From NCBI GenBank assembly GCA_017856385.1, contig JAFMFD010000005.1, forward strand, positions 1-64,000: 64,000 nt of DNA. Reading direction: 5' to 3'. The DNA is from Actinomycetota bacterium. Its GTDB lineage: Bacteria; Actinomycetota; Actinomycetes; S36-B12. Positions 9,982 to 18,357 of this stretch are shown here, piece after piece; the stretch's first letter is position 1, and every line of letters begins with the position of its first letter. The translations under genes and the position numbers were made by a program. The notes below the pieces were generated by a model, which ran no database searches, was not told the DNA's origin, and saw only the letters and a list, made by a program, of their open reading frames with translations.

Positions 9982-11253
9982 CTACATCGAACGCATGTTC
10001 GAATGCGTGCGACACGCCGGGGACGCCAGGGCCACGACGAGACCGGCCAGCGGCACCAGCGCCGCGGCGCACAGCCACCCGTAGGAGGAGACGAGCACGA
10101 TCACGCCGGCCGCCGCGCCGCCGAGCGCACCGGCGGCGTTCATGACGAGGTCCGAGAGTCCCTGGACTGCCGGCCGCTCCGTGGCGTCCACCTCGTCGGT
10201 CACGAGCGTCGAGCCCGCGATCAGGGTGCACGACCAGCCCAGGCCGAGCAGGAACAGCCCGATGCCGAGCACCAGGACGTCGTCCGCCGGCGCCAGACCC
10301 GCCACCGCGCAGGCGCATGCGAGGATCGCCACTCCTCCCGCGATGACCTGCACCCTGCCTAGCCGGTCGACGGCCCAGCCGACCACGGGCGAGAGGGCGT
10401 ACATCCCGGCGACGTGGACGCTGATGACCAGCCCGATCAGCTGGAGGGTGACGTCGACGTGGGCCATGTGCACCGGCGTCATGACCATGACCATCACCAT
10501 CACGACGTGGCCGACCGCGATCGCTGCGATGCCGAGCACAGCACGCGGACGCCCGCGCAGGTGGGTGATGCCGTCGCGCAGTCTCGGTCGGTGCACCTGC
10601 TCGCCCGCGTCCGCGCGCAGGCGCAGTGAGAGGCGGTACGGGTCCGGGCGCAGCAGGGCCCACAGGGCCAGCGACGCCAGGCCCAGGCACGCCCCCGCGA
10701 GAACGTAGGGACCGGCCAGCTGCGGCAGCCCCAGGCGCAGGCCGAGCAGACCGGCGACGCTCAGCAGGTTGGGGCCCAGCACCGCACCGACCGTCCCCGC
10801 CCACACCACCCACGAGAGAGCGACCGCACGACGGTCCGGTGCGGCGAGGTCGGTGGCGGCGTAGCGGGCCTGGTAGGTCGAGGCCGACGCGACCCCCACC
10901 AGGAAGGTCCCGACCAGCACCACCGGCAGGCTCCTCAGGACCGCGCCGATGACCACCACCACGGCACCGCACGCGCCGATGCCGTACCCGGTCGCGAGCG
11001 CCGCACGGCGACCCCGGCCAAGGGCGATCCGGGCCAGCGGGAGCGCGAGCACCGCAGCGCCCAGCACGCCCATGGTCTGGGCCAGGCCTGCTGCCGCCTC
11101 GGACCCGGACACCGATGCGGCGATGAGCGCCCCGGCCGCGACGGACCCGGCCACCGCGACACCCGCGAGCACCGAGGCGCCAGAGAGCACCGCGACCGTC
11201 CGCGCCTGCACTGCGCGCACCGTCGGAGCGACCAGCGTGGCGTCGACGCTCAC
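9982..11253 (-). CDS. MFS transporter, 12 TM
   Basis: 423 residues with about 12 hydrophobic helices. RLGRVQVIAGG in the middle loop and GRGRRAALATGYGIGACG after TM2 are degenerate MFS motif A segments. The substrate is unknown. The GTG start overlaps the stop of the sulfotransferase-like gene by 4 bases (GTGA), so the two are translationally coupled. The last codons encode an SOS box for recA, so this gene's 3' end doubles as regulatory DNA. The pair interrupts the usual DUF3046-recA neighbourhood. Confidence 0.88.
   Translation of the reverse strand: MSVDATLVAPTVRAVQARTVAVLSGASVLAGVAVAGSVAAGALIAASVSGSEAAAGLAQTMGVLGAAVLALPLARIALGRGRRAALATGYGIGACGAVVVVIGAVLRSLPVVLVGTFLVGVASASTYQARYAATDLAAPDRRAVALSWVVWAGTVGAVLGPNLLSVAGLLGLRLGLPQLAGPYVLAGACLGLASLALWALLRPDPYRLSLRLRADAGEQVHRPRLRDGITHLRGRPRAVLGIAAIAVGHVVMVMVMVMTPVHMAHVDVTLQLIGLVISVHVAGMYALSPVVGWAVDRLGRVQVIAGGVAILACACAVAGLAPADDVLVLGIGLFLLGLGWSCTLIAGSTLVTDEVDATERPAVQGLSDLVMNAAGALGGAAAGVIVLVSSYGWLCAAALVPLAGLVVALASPACRTHSNMRSM
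9988..10001. promoter_or_regulatory. SOS (LexA) box upstream of recA
   Basis: CGAAC-GCAT-GTTCG matches the actinobacterial LexA consensus CGAAC-N4-GTTCG with perfect arms. It lies about 125-137 bases before the recA start, inside the last codons of the MFS gene. A TAGGTT sequence just downstream on the minus strand could be the -10 of the LexA-controlled promoter. Confidence 0.75.
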
Positions 11254-11963
11254 GCGCCCGGTCCGACGTCGTCACGGGGGCCGTGCTCCAGGCGCGTGGC
11301 CCACGCACGGCGCACCGCGTCGTCGTCACGAGGCAGGCCGAGGCAGTGGAACCCGTCGACGAGCACCTGCGGGTCGGCGGACCACACATCGTGGTCGAGC
11401 AGGAGGACCCGCCCGGGGCCGAGCAGTTCGGCGAGCTCGGCGCTGACGCCCTCCAGTCGCGCCCTCGTCTCTCGCAGCACCGGGAGCGGGTCGTGATGGT
11501 CCGGCCACCATCCGCTCGTGGCGACCCGCTCGGCCGACCGGACGTTGACCACGTATGCGATGCCGGGCAGCAGCGCATCGAGGAACAGCAGGTAGTCCAG
11601 CAGCTCGTCGGCATCGGCGAAGTGGCCGGGCTCGTACCGGACCTCCTTGAAGCCCGTCCAGCGCGTGTCGCGTCGCGGCCTCAGCAGCGTCGCGCACACC
11701 TGCTCGCGAAGGCCCGCAAGAACATCGTCGAGCCGCAGGCCACGTGAGCCGAACCACGGGTGCGCCGGGCCGGAGGCGTGATGCCGGTCGGCGGTCTCCG
11801 CCAGCGCCTGCACGTAGTCGTGCAGCCCGCGCAGCGCACCGTAGTTCTCCCCTCGCACGAGCACCCCGGGCAGGGCGTTGAGCGCGGCCTGGAGCGCTGT
11901 ACTGCCGGTGCGCCCATAGGTCACGACAGTCAGGTAGCGGAGCCGGTCCGGGCGTGGCGTCAC
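11250..11963 (-). CDS. Sulfotransferase-like protein
   Basis: 237 residues. The N-terminal LTVVTYGRTGSTALQAALNA resembles the 5'-phosphosulfate-binding loop of PAPS-dependent sulfotransferases, and VNVRSAERVATS with a later basic region resembles the 3'-phosphate-binding part. The acceptor is unknown. The GTG start overlaps the DUF3046 stop (GTGA), and its own stop overlaps the MFS start in the same way, giving a DUF3046-sulfotransferase-MFS coupled trio. A longer frame upstream would run through DUF3046 in another phase and is rejected. Confidence 0.72.
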   Translation of the reverse strand: MTPRPDRLRYLTVVTYGRTGSTALQAALNALPGVLVRGENYGALRGLHDYVQALAETADRHHASGPAHPWFGSRGLRLDDVLAGLREQVCATLLRPRRDTRWTGFKEVRYEPGHFADADELLDYLLFLDALLPGIAYVVNVRSAERVATSGWWPDHHDPLPVLRETRARLEGVSAELAELLGPGRVLLLDHDVWSADPQVLVDGFHCLGLPRDDDAVRRAWATRLEHGPRDDVGPGA

Positions 11964-12151
11964 CGGAGGGTCCCCGGGACCTCGGTGCTCGCGCACACCG
12001 CGCGCCACACCTCCTTGGTCTCGACACCGCGCGCGATCGCGTCCTCGACGGTGCAGCCGAGGTCGGACAGGACCACATCGCGGGCCCACGAGTGCGCGTA
12101 GTCGGGACCGAGCACCGCCTCCATGCGCTCCCAGAAGTCCGTCAGCCGCAC
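11960..12151 (-). CDS. DUF3046 protein
   Basis: 63 residues from the GTG chosen here. RLTDFWERMEAVLGPDYAHS at the start and VWRAVCASTEVP near the end are the DUF3046 signature, a small actinobacterial family of unknown function found between clgR and recA. In-frame alternatives are the GTG at 12154 and the ATG at 12169; none has a clear ribosome-binding site. The gene is divergent from clgR and overlaps the sulfotransferase-like gene by 4 bases. Confidence 0.85.
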   Translation of the reverse strand: MRLTDFWERMEAVLGPDYAHSWARDVVLSDLGCTVEDAIARGVETKEVWRAVCASTEVPGTLR

Positions 12152-12247
12152 CACCGCAGTCTGCCCCATCCACCCGGGAATCTCCCGGGCGACCGCGGTG
12201 TTGTCCCGGATGTCCACAGGTGGTCCCACCATCGCGCGCCACGCACC

Positions 12248-12268
12248 GCGCCGAGGTACCCTCGGCGC
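12248..12268. promoter_or_regulatory. Perfect palindrome upstream of clgR
   Basis: Arms GCGCCGAGG and CCTCGGCGC match over 9 bases around a 3-base centre. It lies between the divergent clgR and DUF3046 genes. The plus-strand hexamer TACCCT (12257-12262) in its centre could be the clgR -10. This suggests an operator rather than a terminator, because both flanking genes start here. It does not fit the published ClgR motif that I recall. Confidence 0.5.
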
Positions 12269-12305
12269 AGGCCACCGTTGAACCCGAGGCACGGAGGGAG
12301 CAGCC

Positions 12306-12569
12306 ATGATCGTCCTACGGCAGGTCATCGGCGACGAGCTCCGACGCCGTCGGCAGGACCAGGGCCGCACCCTGCGCGACGTCTCCGGGGCCGCGGCGGT
12401 CTCCCTTGGCTACCTGTCCGAGGTCGAGCGCGGCCAGAAGGAGGCGTCGAGCGAGTTGCTCGCCGCCATCTGCGATGCCCTCGAGGTGTCGCTGTCCGAC
12501 GTCCTCGCGTCGGTGAGCACCCAGGTGGCCCAGGCGGAGTCAACCGATCGGACCCTTACTCCGGCCTGA
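12306..12569 (+). CDS. clgR: ClgR-type XRE transcriptional regulator
   Basis: 87 residues, a single HTH_3 domain. [20 protein letters not shown] and then [20 protein letters not shown] are almost the family consensus for ClgR, which activates clp protease and related genes in actinobacteria. The ATG follows a GGAGGG ribosome-binding site. The conserved recA-cinA neighbourhood supports the call. A perfect 9-base palindrome overlaps its probable promoter. The 3' end overlaps the convergent cinA end by 14 bases. Confidence 0.9.
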   Translation: MIVLRQVIGDELRRRRQDQGRTLRDVSGAAAVSLGYLSEVERGQKEASSELLAAICDALEVSLSDVLASVSTQVAQAESTDRTLTPA

Positions 12570-13041
12570 CCTGCAGGTCCTCCCCGCACACCGCTACCAC
12601 CAGCTCCCAGCAGGCCGACACCGTCGCCCTGCGCACCTCCGCCCGGTCGCCGTCGAACCGCAGGTGCCGGGAAAGCACGGCCTCCGGCCCGGCCACCGCG
12701 ATCCACACCGATCCCACCGGCTCGCCGGCATGGGGATCCGGACCGGCCACCCCCGTCGTGGCGATGCCCACGTCGGCGGAGAGCACCCGCCTGGCCGCCT
12801 GGGCCATCGCCTCGGCGACCTCGCGGCTGACGACGCCCGCGTCCAGCACCTCGTCCGGGATACCGAGCACCGCGGCCTTCACGTCCACGGCGTAGGCGAC
12901 CACTCCCCCGCGGAGCACATCCGAGCAGCCCGGGACGTCGGCGATGCCCGAGGCGACCAGGCCTGCCGTCAGCGACTCGGCGGTGCCGACCCGCCACCCT
13001 CGCGCGCGCAGCGCCACGACGACCTGCGCGGCGTGCGTCAC
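12556..13041 (-). CDS. CinA C-terminal domain protein (nicotinamide-nucleotide amidohydrolase)
   Basis: 161 residues, consisting only of the PncC/CinA-C domain with [20 protein letters not shown] and [20 protein letters not shown]. It deamidates NMN to nicotinate mononucleotide in NAD recycling. The N-terminal CinA domain is absent, as in many bacteria. The GTG start overlaps the pgsA stop by 4 bases (GTGA), so translation is coupled. It converges with clgR. Confidence 0.9.
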   Translation of the reverse strand: MTHAAQVVVALRARGWRVGTAESLTAGLVASGIADVPGCSDVLRGGVVAYAVDVKAAVLGIPDEVLDAGVVSREVAEAMAQAARRVLSADVGIATTGVAGPDPHAGEPVGSVWIAVAGPEAVLSRHLRFDGDRAEVRRATVSACWELVVAVCGEDLQVRPE

Positions 13042-13670
13042 GAAGACTCTCCCCGGGCGGCCGACCGTGCTGACTCAAGCGACCTGCGGCGCATCCGCAC
13101 GGCGCGAACGCAGTAGTCGACGCCGGTGACGACGGTCAGCACGACGGCCACCCCCATCGCCACGGCCCTGGCCGCGTCCCACCACGGCAGGTCGACGGCG
13201 GCGAGGTACATCGCGATCGCGACGATCTGGGCCACCGTCTTGGCCTTCCCACCGCGACTGGCGGGGATGACGCCATGCTCGATCACCCAGAAGCGCAGCA
13301 GCGTGACGCCGACCTCACGGACGAGGATCACGATCGTCACCCACCACGGCAGGTCACCGAGCAGCGACAGGCTGATCAGCGCGACTCCCGTGAGCGCCTT
13401 GTCGGCGATGGGGTCGGCCACCTTCCCGAACGTCGTCACCTGGCCCGAGCGGCGGGCCAGTGCGCCGTCGGCGAGGTCGGTCAGCGCCGCGGCCAGGAAG
13501 ACCACCGCCGCAGCGTCGCGCGCAGGGCCGTCCGTGCCCGCGTCGCGCCACAGCAGATAGGCCACGAGGGGCACGCAGAGCACGCGCAGCATGGTCAGCG
13601 CGTTCGGCAGGTTCAGGACCCGCCCGGAGGTCACCGGCTCACCCGCGGGATCCGGCTGCGGGGGCCTCAT
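13038..13670 (-). CDS. pgsA: CDP-diacylglycerol--glycerol-3-phosphate 3-phosphatidyltransferase
   Basis: 210 residues with several TM helices. The CDP-alcohol phosphotransferase signature D-x2-DG-x2-AR-x8-G-x3-D-x3-D is complete (DLADGALAR through ADPIAD). It makes phosphatidylglycerol phosphate at the membrane. The ATG start overlaps the rimO stop by one base (TGATG); an upstream extension of 34 residues would lie inside rimO in another frame and is rejected. The order rimO-pgsA-cinA is conserved in actinobacteria. Confidence 0.93.
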   Translation of the reverse strand: MRPPQPDPAGEPVTSGRVLNLPNALTMLRVLCVPLVAYLLWRDAGTDGPARDAAAVVFLAAALTDLADGALARRSGQVTTFGKVADPIADKALTGVALISLSLLGDLPWWVTIVILVREVGVTLLRFWVIEHGVIPASRGGKAKTVAQIVAIAMYLAAVDLPWWDAARAVAMGVAVVLTVVTGVDYCVRAVRMRRRSLESARSAARGESS

Positions 13671-15154
13671 CACCGTGGTCCGGCGCTGGCAGGCTCGGCG
13701 ATCAGGTCGACACCGTCGACCTCGACGACGACCGCGTGCACCAGCTCCCCCACCGCGGGCAGCGCCGTCCACCCGCCGCCGGACTCCACGCCCGGCCGCA
13801 GCGATGTGGACCCGTCGTCCGGGCCCTGGTGCGCCGCGCGGCCGACGGCCAGCACCCTCCCGGACTCGTCCTGCTCGAGGCTCTCCACGAGCACCTCGAC
13901 GACCTCGCCGATCCGGTCCTCCGCCCGCTGGGCCATCAGGTCCTCGACCAGGGACGTGATCCGCCGGACCCGCGCATCGACGACGTCCTGCGGCACATGC
14001 TCCTCGAGGCCGGCAGCCTCCGTCCCGTCCTCGTCGCTGTAGCCGAAGACGCCGACCGCATCCAGGCGCGCCTCCTCCAGGAACCGCACCAGCTCCTCGA
14101 CGTCGTCCTCCGTCTCACCGGGGAAGCCGACGATGACGTTGCTGCGGATGCCCGCAGCCGGATCCAGCACGCGAATGCGCTCGACGAGGTCGAGGAACTC
14201 CGCGCGTCCGCCGAACCGGCGCATCCGCCGCAGCACCGATGCGCTCGCGTGCTGGAACGACAGGTCGTAGTACGAGGCGATCGTGGCCTGCTCGGCGATC
14301 GCCTCCAGGAGCCCGGGGCGCACCTCGGCGGGTTGGAGGTAGGCCACCCGGACCCGGTGGAGAGGCAGCCCGGCGAACTGCGGGAGCAGCGACTCCAGCA
14401 GGCGCACGTCGCCGAGGTCCTTGCCGTAGGACGTCGAGTTCTCGCTGACGAGGACGACCTCGCGCACGCCCTGCGCGGAGAGCCATGCGGACTCCGCGAG
14501 CACGTCGGCGGGCGGCCTCGACACGAAGGAGCCGCGGAAGCTCGGGATGGCGCAGAACGCGCAACGGCGGTCGCACCCCGACGCCAGCTTCACCGGTGCC
14601 ACGGGACTGTCATCGAGTCGGCGTCGCAGTACGGGAGGGCTCCAGCCGGAAGGCAGGGCCTCCTCCGCCGTCGACCCATGGCCGGGCAGGCTCACCGAGG
14701 CGGCGGGCCGGTCGACGGGCGTCAGGGGCAGCAGGTGCCGGCGATCCCGTGGCTCGTGCGCGATGGGACGCTCACCGGCGAGGATGCTGCCGAGCCGTTC
14801 GACGATCTGCGGATAGTCGTCGAATCCGAGGACGGCATCGGCCTCGGGGAGGCTGTCGGCCAGGTCGCGTCCGTAGCGCTCCGCCAGGCAGCCGACCGCG
14901 ACGACCGCCGCCGGTCCTCCGGCCGAGTCCTTCAGGTCGGATGCGGCGAGGACCGCGTCGATGGAGTCCTTCTTCGCGACATCGACGAAGCCGCAGGTGT
15001 TGACGAGCACGGCGTCGGCGTCAGCCGGCTCGCTGACCAGCTCCCATCCCTCCGCGGCGATCCGGGCGGCGAGCTCCTCGGAGTCGACCTCGTTCCGGGC
15101 GCACCCGAGAGTGACGACAGCGACGCGGGGAACGTCAGGGGGAGCCTCGGGCAC
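13670..15154 (-). CDS. rimO: Ribosomal protein uS12 methylthiotransferase RimO
   Basis: 494 residues, a paralogue of MiaB. Auxiliary-cluster cysteines are at 18, 54 and 89, the radical SAM motif CDRRCAFC is at 194-201, and a TRAM domain is at the C-terminus. It methylthiolates the conserved aspartate of ribosomal protein S12. The GTG start follows a TAGGCT box by 6 bases, so a leaderless transcript is likely. It is coupled to pgsA downstream. Confidence 0.94.
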   Translation of the reverse strand: MPEAPPDVPRVAVVTLGCARNEVDSEELAARIAAEGWELVSEPADADAVLVNTCGFVDVAKKDSIDAVLAASDLKDSAGGPAAVVAVGCLAERYGRDLADSLPEADAVLGFDDYPQIVERLGSILAGERPIAHEPRDRRHLLPLTPVDRPAASVSLPGHGSTAEEALPSGWSPPVLRRRLDDSPVAPVKLASGCDRRCAFCAIPSFRGSFVSRPPADVLAESAWLSAQGVREVVLVSENSTSYGKDLGDVRLLESLLPQFAGLPLHRVRVAYLQPAEVRPGLLEAIAEQATIASYYDLSFQHASASVLRRMRRFGGRAEFLDLVERIRVLDPAAGIRSNVIVGFPGETEDDVEELVRFLEEARLDAVGVFGYSDEDGTEAAGLEEHVPQDVVDARVRRITSLVEDLMAQRAEDRIGEVVEVLVESLEQDESGRVLAVGRAAHQGPDDGSTSLRPGVESGGGWTALPAVGELVHAVVVEVDGVDLIAEPASAGPR

Positions 15155-15160
15155 GTGACC

Positions 15161-15166
15161 AGCCTA
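15161..15166 (-). promoter_or_regulatory. rimO -10 box (leaderless)
   Basis: TAGGCT on the minus strand ends 6 bases before the GTG at 15154. Confidence 0.5.
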
Positions 15167-15191
15167 CGGAGGTCGGGCGCGGGCTGCCGTC

Positions 15192-15217
15192 GCGCGTCCG
15201 GCAGGCGCGTCCGGCAG
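15192..15217. repeat. 13-bp tandem repeat
   Basis: Two adjacent copies of GCGCGTCCGGCAG lie just past the stop of the small HTH gene and before the rimO promoter. This looks like a simple slippage duplication. Confidence 0.7.
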
Positions 15218-15223
15218 GCCGGG

Positions 15224-15451
15224 TCAGCGGCCGGAGTCGTACGAGTCCACGACGATCGCGGGGTCGATCCCGATCACCTCGGCGATCGACTTGAGCTGGC
15301 CACGCGCATAGACATCTCCCCCGCAGTGACTGAAGTCGTCACCCTCCATCGCGGACAGGATCGAGGCCCGGATCTTCGTGGCGTGGGCGACGTCCTCGAC
15401 CGTGAGGCCGGCCGCCTCGCGCGCCTGTTGGATCAGTGATCCTGTCGACAT
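15224..15451 (-). CDS. Small HTH protein (RodZ-type XRE domain)
   Basis: 75 residues. LIQQAREAAGLTVEDVAHAT then KIRASILSAMEGDDF is the HTH_25 domain found at the N-terminus of RodZ, but there is no TM segment or periplasmic part, so it is an orphan domain. Such a gene sits between ftsK and rimO in many actinobacteria and its function is not known. The ATG at 15451 is preferred to an upstream start because the domain begins there, and a TAGTCT box 28 bases upstream with a GGAG-like leader fits. Confidence 0.85.
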   Translation of the reverse strand: MSTGSLIQQAREAAGLTVEDVAHATKIRASILSAMEGDDFSHCGGDVYARGQLKSIAEVIGIDPAIVVDSYDSGR

Positions 15452-15479
15452 GGCGGCTCCGTTCTCGGGCGTGGTGCCG

Positions 15480-15485
15480 AGACTA
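15480..15485 (-). promoter_or_regulatory. -10 box of the small HTH gene
   Basis: TAGTCT on the minus strand lies 28 bases before the ATG, leaving room for a short leader. It is placed between ftsK and the HTH gene, suggesting separate transcription from ftsK. Confidence 0.4.
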
Positions 15486-15533
15486 ACGCGCCGGGCGCAG
15501 GACCGCAGAGGCATCCGCCAAGGTCGATGAGGC

Positions 15534-18254
15534 TCATCCCCCGCCGCGGAGGGTGACGAGGATTCCCGGGAGGTCCTCGGCGGTGACCAGGACCTCGCGC
15601 GCCTTGCTGCCCTCGCTGGGGCCGACCACGCCCCGGGTCTCCATGAGGTCCATGAGGCGGCCGGCCTTCGCGAACCCGACCCGCAGCTTGCGCTGGAGCA
15701 TGGAGGTGGAACCGAACTGCGTGGTGACGACCAGCTCGATGGCCTGCATGAGCAGGTCGAGGTCGTCGCCGATCTCCCCGTCGATCTCCCGCGTCGATGC
15801 GGGCGCCGCTGTCACCTCCTCGAGGTACTCGGCCTCGGACTGCTGCCGGCAGTGCGCCACGATGGCGTGGATCTCGGACTCCGAGACGAATGCGCCCTGG
15901 ATCCGCAGCGGCTTGCTCGCACCCATGGGCAGGAACAGGCCGTCGCCCTGGCCGACGAGCTTCTCGGCGCCGGGCTGGTCGAGGATGACGCGGCTGTCCG
16001 CGAGGCTCGACGTCGCGAAGGCCAGGCGGCTGGGCACGTTCGCCTTGATCAGGCCGGTGACGACGTCAACGCTCGGTCGCTGGGTCGCCAGCACCAGGTG
16101 GATGCCGGCGGCGCGCGCGAGCTGCGTGATGCGCACGATGGCGTCCTCGACGTCGCGTGGCGCCACCATCATCAGGTCCGCGAGCTCGTCGACGATGACC
16201 AGCAGGTACGGATAGGGCTCGATCGTGCGCTCACTGCCCGGCAGTGGGCGAACCGAGCCCGCGCGCACCGCCTTGTTGAACTCGTCGATGTGGCGGAATC
16301 CGAAGTGCGCGAGGTCGTCGTAGCGGCGGTCCATCTCCTTGACCACCCACTGGAGCGCATCAGCAGCCTTCTTGGGGTTGGTGATGATGGGGGTGATCAG
16401 ATGCGGCACCCCCTCGTATGCCGAGAGCTCGACCCGCTTGGGGTCGACCAGGATCATGCGGACCTCCTGCGGCGTCGCGCGCAGGAGGATCGACGTGATC
16501 AGGCTGTTGATGTTGCTCGACTTGCCGGCACCGGTCGCGCCCGCGACCAGCAGGTGCGGCATGCGGGCGAGGTTGGCAACGACGAAGCCGCCCTCGACGT
16601 CCTTGCCGAGGGCTACCGCCATGGGATGGGGATCCTTGGTCGCTGCGCTGCTGCGCAGCACGTCGCCCAGGGCCACGAGCTCACGGTCGGCATTGGGGAT
16701 CTCCACGCCGATGGCCTTCTTGCCCGGAATCGGGCTGAGGATGCGGACGTCGGCACTGGCCACCGCGTAGGCGATGTTCTTCGACAGGGCCGTGACCCGC
16801 TCGACCTTGACGCTCGGGCCCAGCTCGATCTCGTAGCGGGTCACGGTCGGGCCACGCATGAACCCGGTGACCTCCGCGTCGATACCGAACTGCTCAAGGA
16901 CCTCCGTCAATGCGGCCACGACCTGGTCGTTCGAGCGCGTGGCCTTCTTGTGGGCGGGCCCGGCACCAAGCAGGTCCGGCGACGGAAGCCGGTAGGCCGG
17001 TGCGCGGCGGGGGGTGCTCCGTCGAGGAGCAGCCTCCGTCGCCACCACCACGGTGTCGTGGCGCGCGGGGTGGACGCCGACGGGAGCAGCGGGAGCCGCC
17101 TCCCGAGACGCTGCCTGATTCGCTGACTGATTCGCTGACTGATTCGCTGCCTGGGCCGCGGCCGGGGTCACGCCCGTCATCAGGGCGGCCGCAGGACGGT
17201 CGTCGACCACGATCACGGTCGACTGCACCGCCGAGGAGCCGTCCATGGCCGGCTCCGGCGCTGTCGCCGTACGGGGCTCGTCGGCGCCACGTTCACCATC
17301 GATGTCCTCCGCACTGGCCTCGGGCGAGCCGGCGGGCACGGTGCGCGAGATCCGCACGCCCGCCCAGGACGTCACCTCGTCGCGGTCAGCGCCCTCCGGG
17401 CCCGGCTCCTCCACCGAGTCCGTCCCCTCCGGGGTGGTCTCCCGAGGCGCACGCCTGCGCCCCAGGAGACCACCGATCCACCGGAGGGAGCGCGCCACAT
17501 GCTCGCGCACGACGTGCACGGGCGTGGCGGTGAGGACCATGAGCCCGAAGGCCATCAGCAGCCCGAGGGCGACACCCGCGACGACGGGACCGACAGCGGC
17601 GACAACCGGGGCGGTGAGGATCCAGCCGGCGACCCCACCGCCGGCCGCCATGGCCGCGGCGCCGTCGCTGGGCGTGGCCGCTCCGGCGATCAGGTGCCAG
17701 ATGCCGATCCCGCCCAGCAGCACCGCGGAGGCGCCGATGGCCAGGCGGCCCGTGGTCGCGGCCTCGTCAGGGTGGCGCAGGAAGCGCCAGGCCAGGGCGA
17801 GCAGGGCAAGCGGGACCAGCCAGGCGAGCACCCCGACGAGCGCGGTCATCACCATGCCCGCCCAGGAGACGAACCAGCCGTCGACCCCGAACCAGGTGGC
17901 GGCCATCAGGGTGACCGCGCCTACGATCAGCGCGAGCCCCACCCCGTCGCGGCGGTGCGCCGGGTCGAGGTCGCGGGCCCCGCGCCCGAAGGCCCGGGCG
18001 AGGGAGCCGAGCAGGTGGGCCACCGCGAGCCAGGTCGCGCGGAGGGCACGGCCGATCGCTGCCACGCCGCGGGCCACCGGCCCGGGGCCGGAGCGGGCTG
18101 GGCGACGGGCCGGTGCCGACCCCCGCGACGAGCGGCCGGACGACGCAGCGCCACGGGACGAGCGGCCGGACGACGAGCGGCCCGAGGTCGAACGACGGGG
18201 GCGACTGCCGGCCCTGGGCGGCGCGGACACGGGGGAAGACGTGCGGGAAGCCAT
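15534..18254 (-). CDS. ftsK: DNA translocase FtsK/SpoIIIE
   Basis: 906 residues. A basic Ser/Arg/Gly-rich N-terminal tail with SGRSS repeats is followed by about four TM helices, a long Pro/Ala/Gln linker, the RecA-like motor with Walker [10 protein letters not shown] near residue 568, and a C-terminal winged-helix gamma domain ([20 protein letters not shown]) that reads KOPS-type sequences. It pumps chromosomal DNA through the septum at division. The ATG follows a TAGGCT box by 6 bases. The linker contains an in-frame 12-base tandem repeat. Confidence 0.96.
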   Translation of the reverse strand: MASRTSSPVSAPPRAGSRPRRSTSGRSSSGRSSRGAASSGRSSRGSAPARRPARSGPGPVARGVAAIGRALRATWLAVAHLLGSLARAFGRGARDLDPAHRRDGVGLALIVGAVTLMAATWFGVDGWFVSWAGMVMTALVGVLAWLVPLALLALAWRFLRHPDEAATTGRLAIGASAVLLGGIGIWHLIAGAATPSDGAAAMAAGGGVAGWILTAPVVAAVGPVVAGVALGLLMAFGLMVLTATPVHVVREHVARSLRWIGGLLGRRRAPRETTPEGTDSVEEPGPEGADRDEVTSWAGVRISRTVPAGSPEASAEDIDGERGADEPRTATAPEPAMDGSSAVQSTVIVVDDRPAAALMTGVTPAAAQAANQSANQSANQAASREAAPAAPVGVHPARHDTVVVATEAAPRRSTPRRAPAYRLPSPDLLGAGPAHKKATRSNDQVVAALTEVLEQFGIDAEVTGFMRGPTVTRYEIELGPSVKVERVTALSKNIAYAVASADVRILSPIPGKKAIGVEIPNADRELVALGDVLRSSAATKDPHPMAVALGKDVEGGFVVANLARMPHLLVAGATGAGKSSNINSLITSILLRATPQEVRMILVDPKRVELSAYEGVPHLITPIITNPKKAADALQWVVKEMDRRYDDLAHFGFRHIDEFNKAVRAGSVRPLPGSERTIEPYPYLLVIVDELADLMMVAPRDVEDAIVRITQLARAAGIHLVLATQRPSVDVVTGLIKANVPSRLAFATSSLADSRVILDQPGAEKLVGQGDGLFLPMGASKPLRIQGAFVSESEIHAIVAHCRQQSEAEYLEEVTAAPASTREIDGEIGDDLDLLMQAIELVVTTQFGSTSMLQRKLRVGFAKAGRLMDLMETRGVVGPSEGSKAREVLVTAEDLPGILVTLRGGG
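17115..17150. repeat. 12-bp tandem repeat inside the ftsK linker
   Basis: Three copies of CTGATTCGCTGA (the last with one change) encode an NQSA/NQAA-type repeat in the disordered FtsK linker. The length is a multiple of three, so copy-number change keeps the frame. Confidence 0.8.
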
Positions 18255-18260
18255 GCGGCG

Positions 18261-18266
18261 AGCCTA
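18261..18266 (-). promoter_or_regulatory. ftsK -10 box (leaderless)
   Basis: TAGGCT on the minus strand ends 6 bases before the ATG at 18254; GTGACT 16 bases upstream could be a -35. Confidence 0.5.
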
Positions 18267-18320
18267 GCGGCGAAATCCCACAAGTCACGGTAGTCACACG
18301 CACCACATGCGTGACGGATC

Positions 18321-18347
18321 GGGGACCCCGTGCGGGCGATGGTCCCC
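18321..18347 (-). terminator. Stem-loop after rnj
   Basis: Perfect arms GGGGACC and GGTCCCC with a 13-base loop begin 10 bases past the rnj stop, before the ftsK promoter. There is no T-run, so it may be a weak or L-shaped actinobacterial terminator. Confidence 0.45.
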
Positions 18348-18357
18348 GCCGGAGGGG

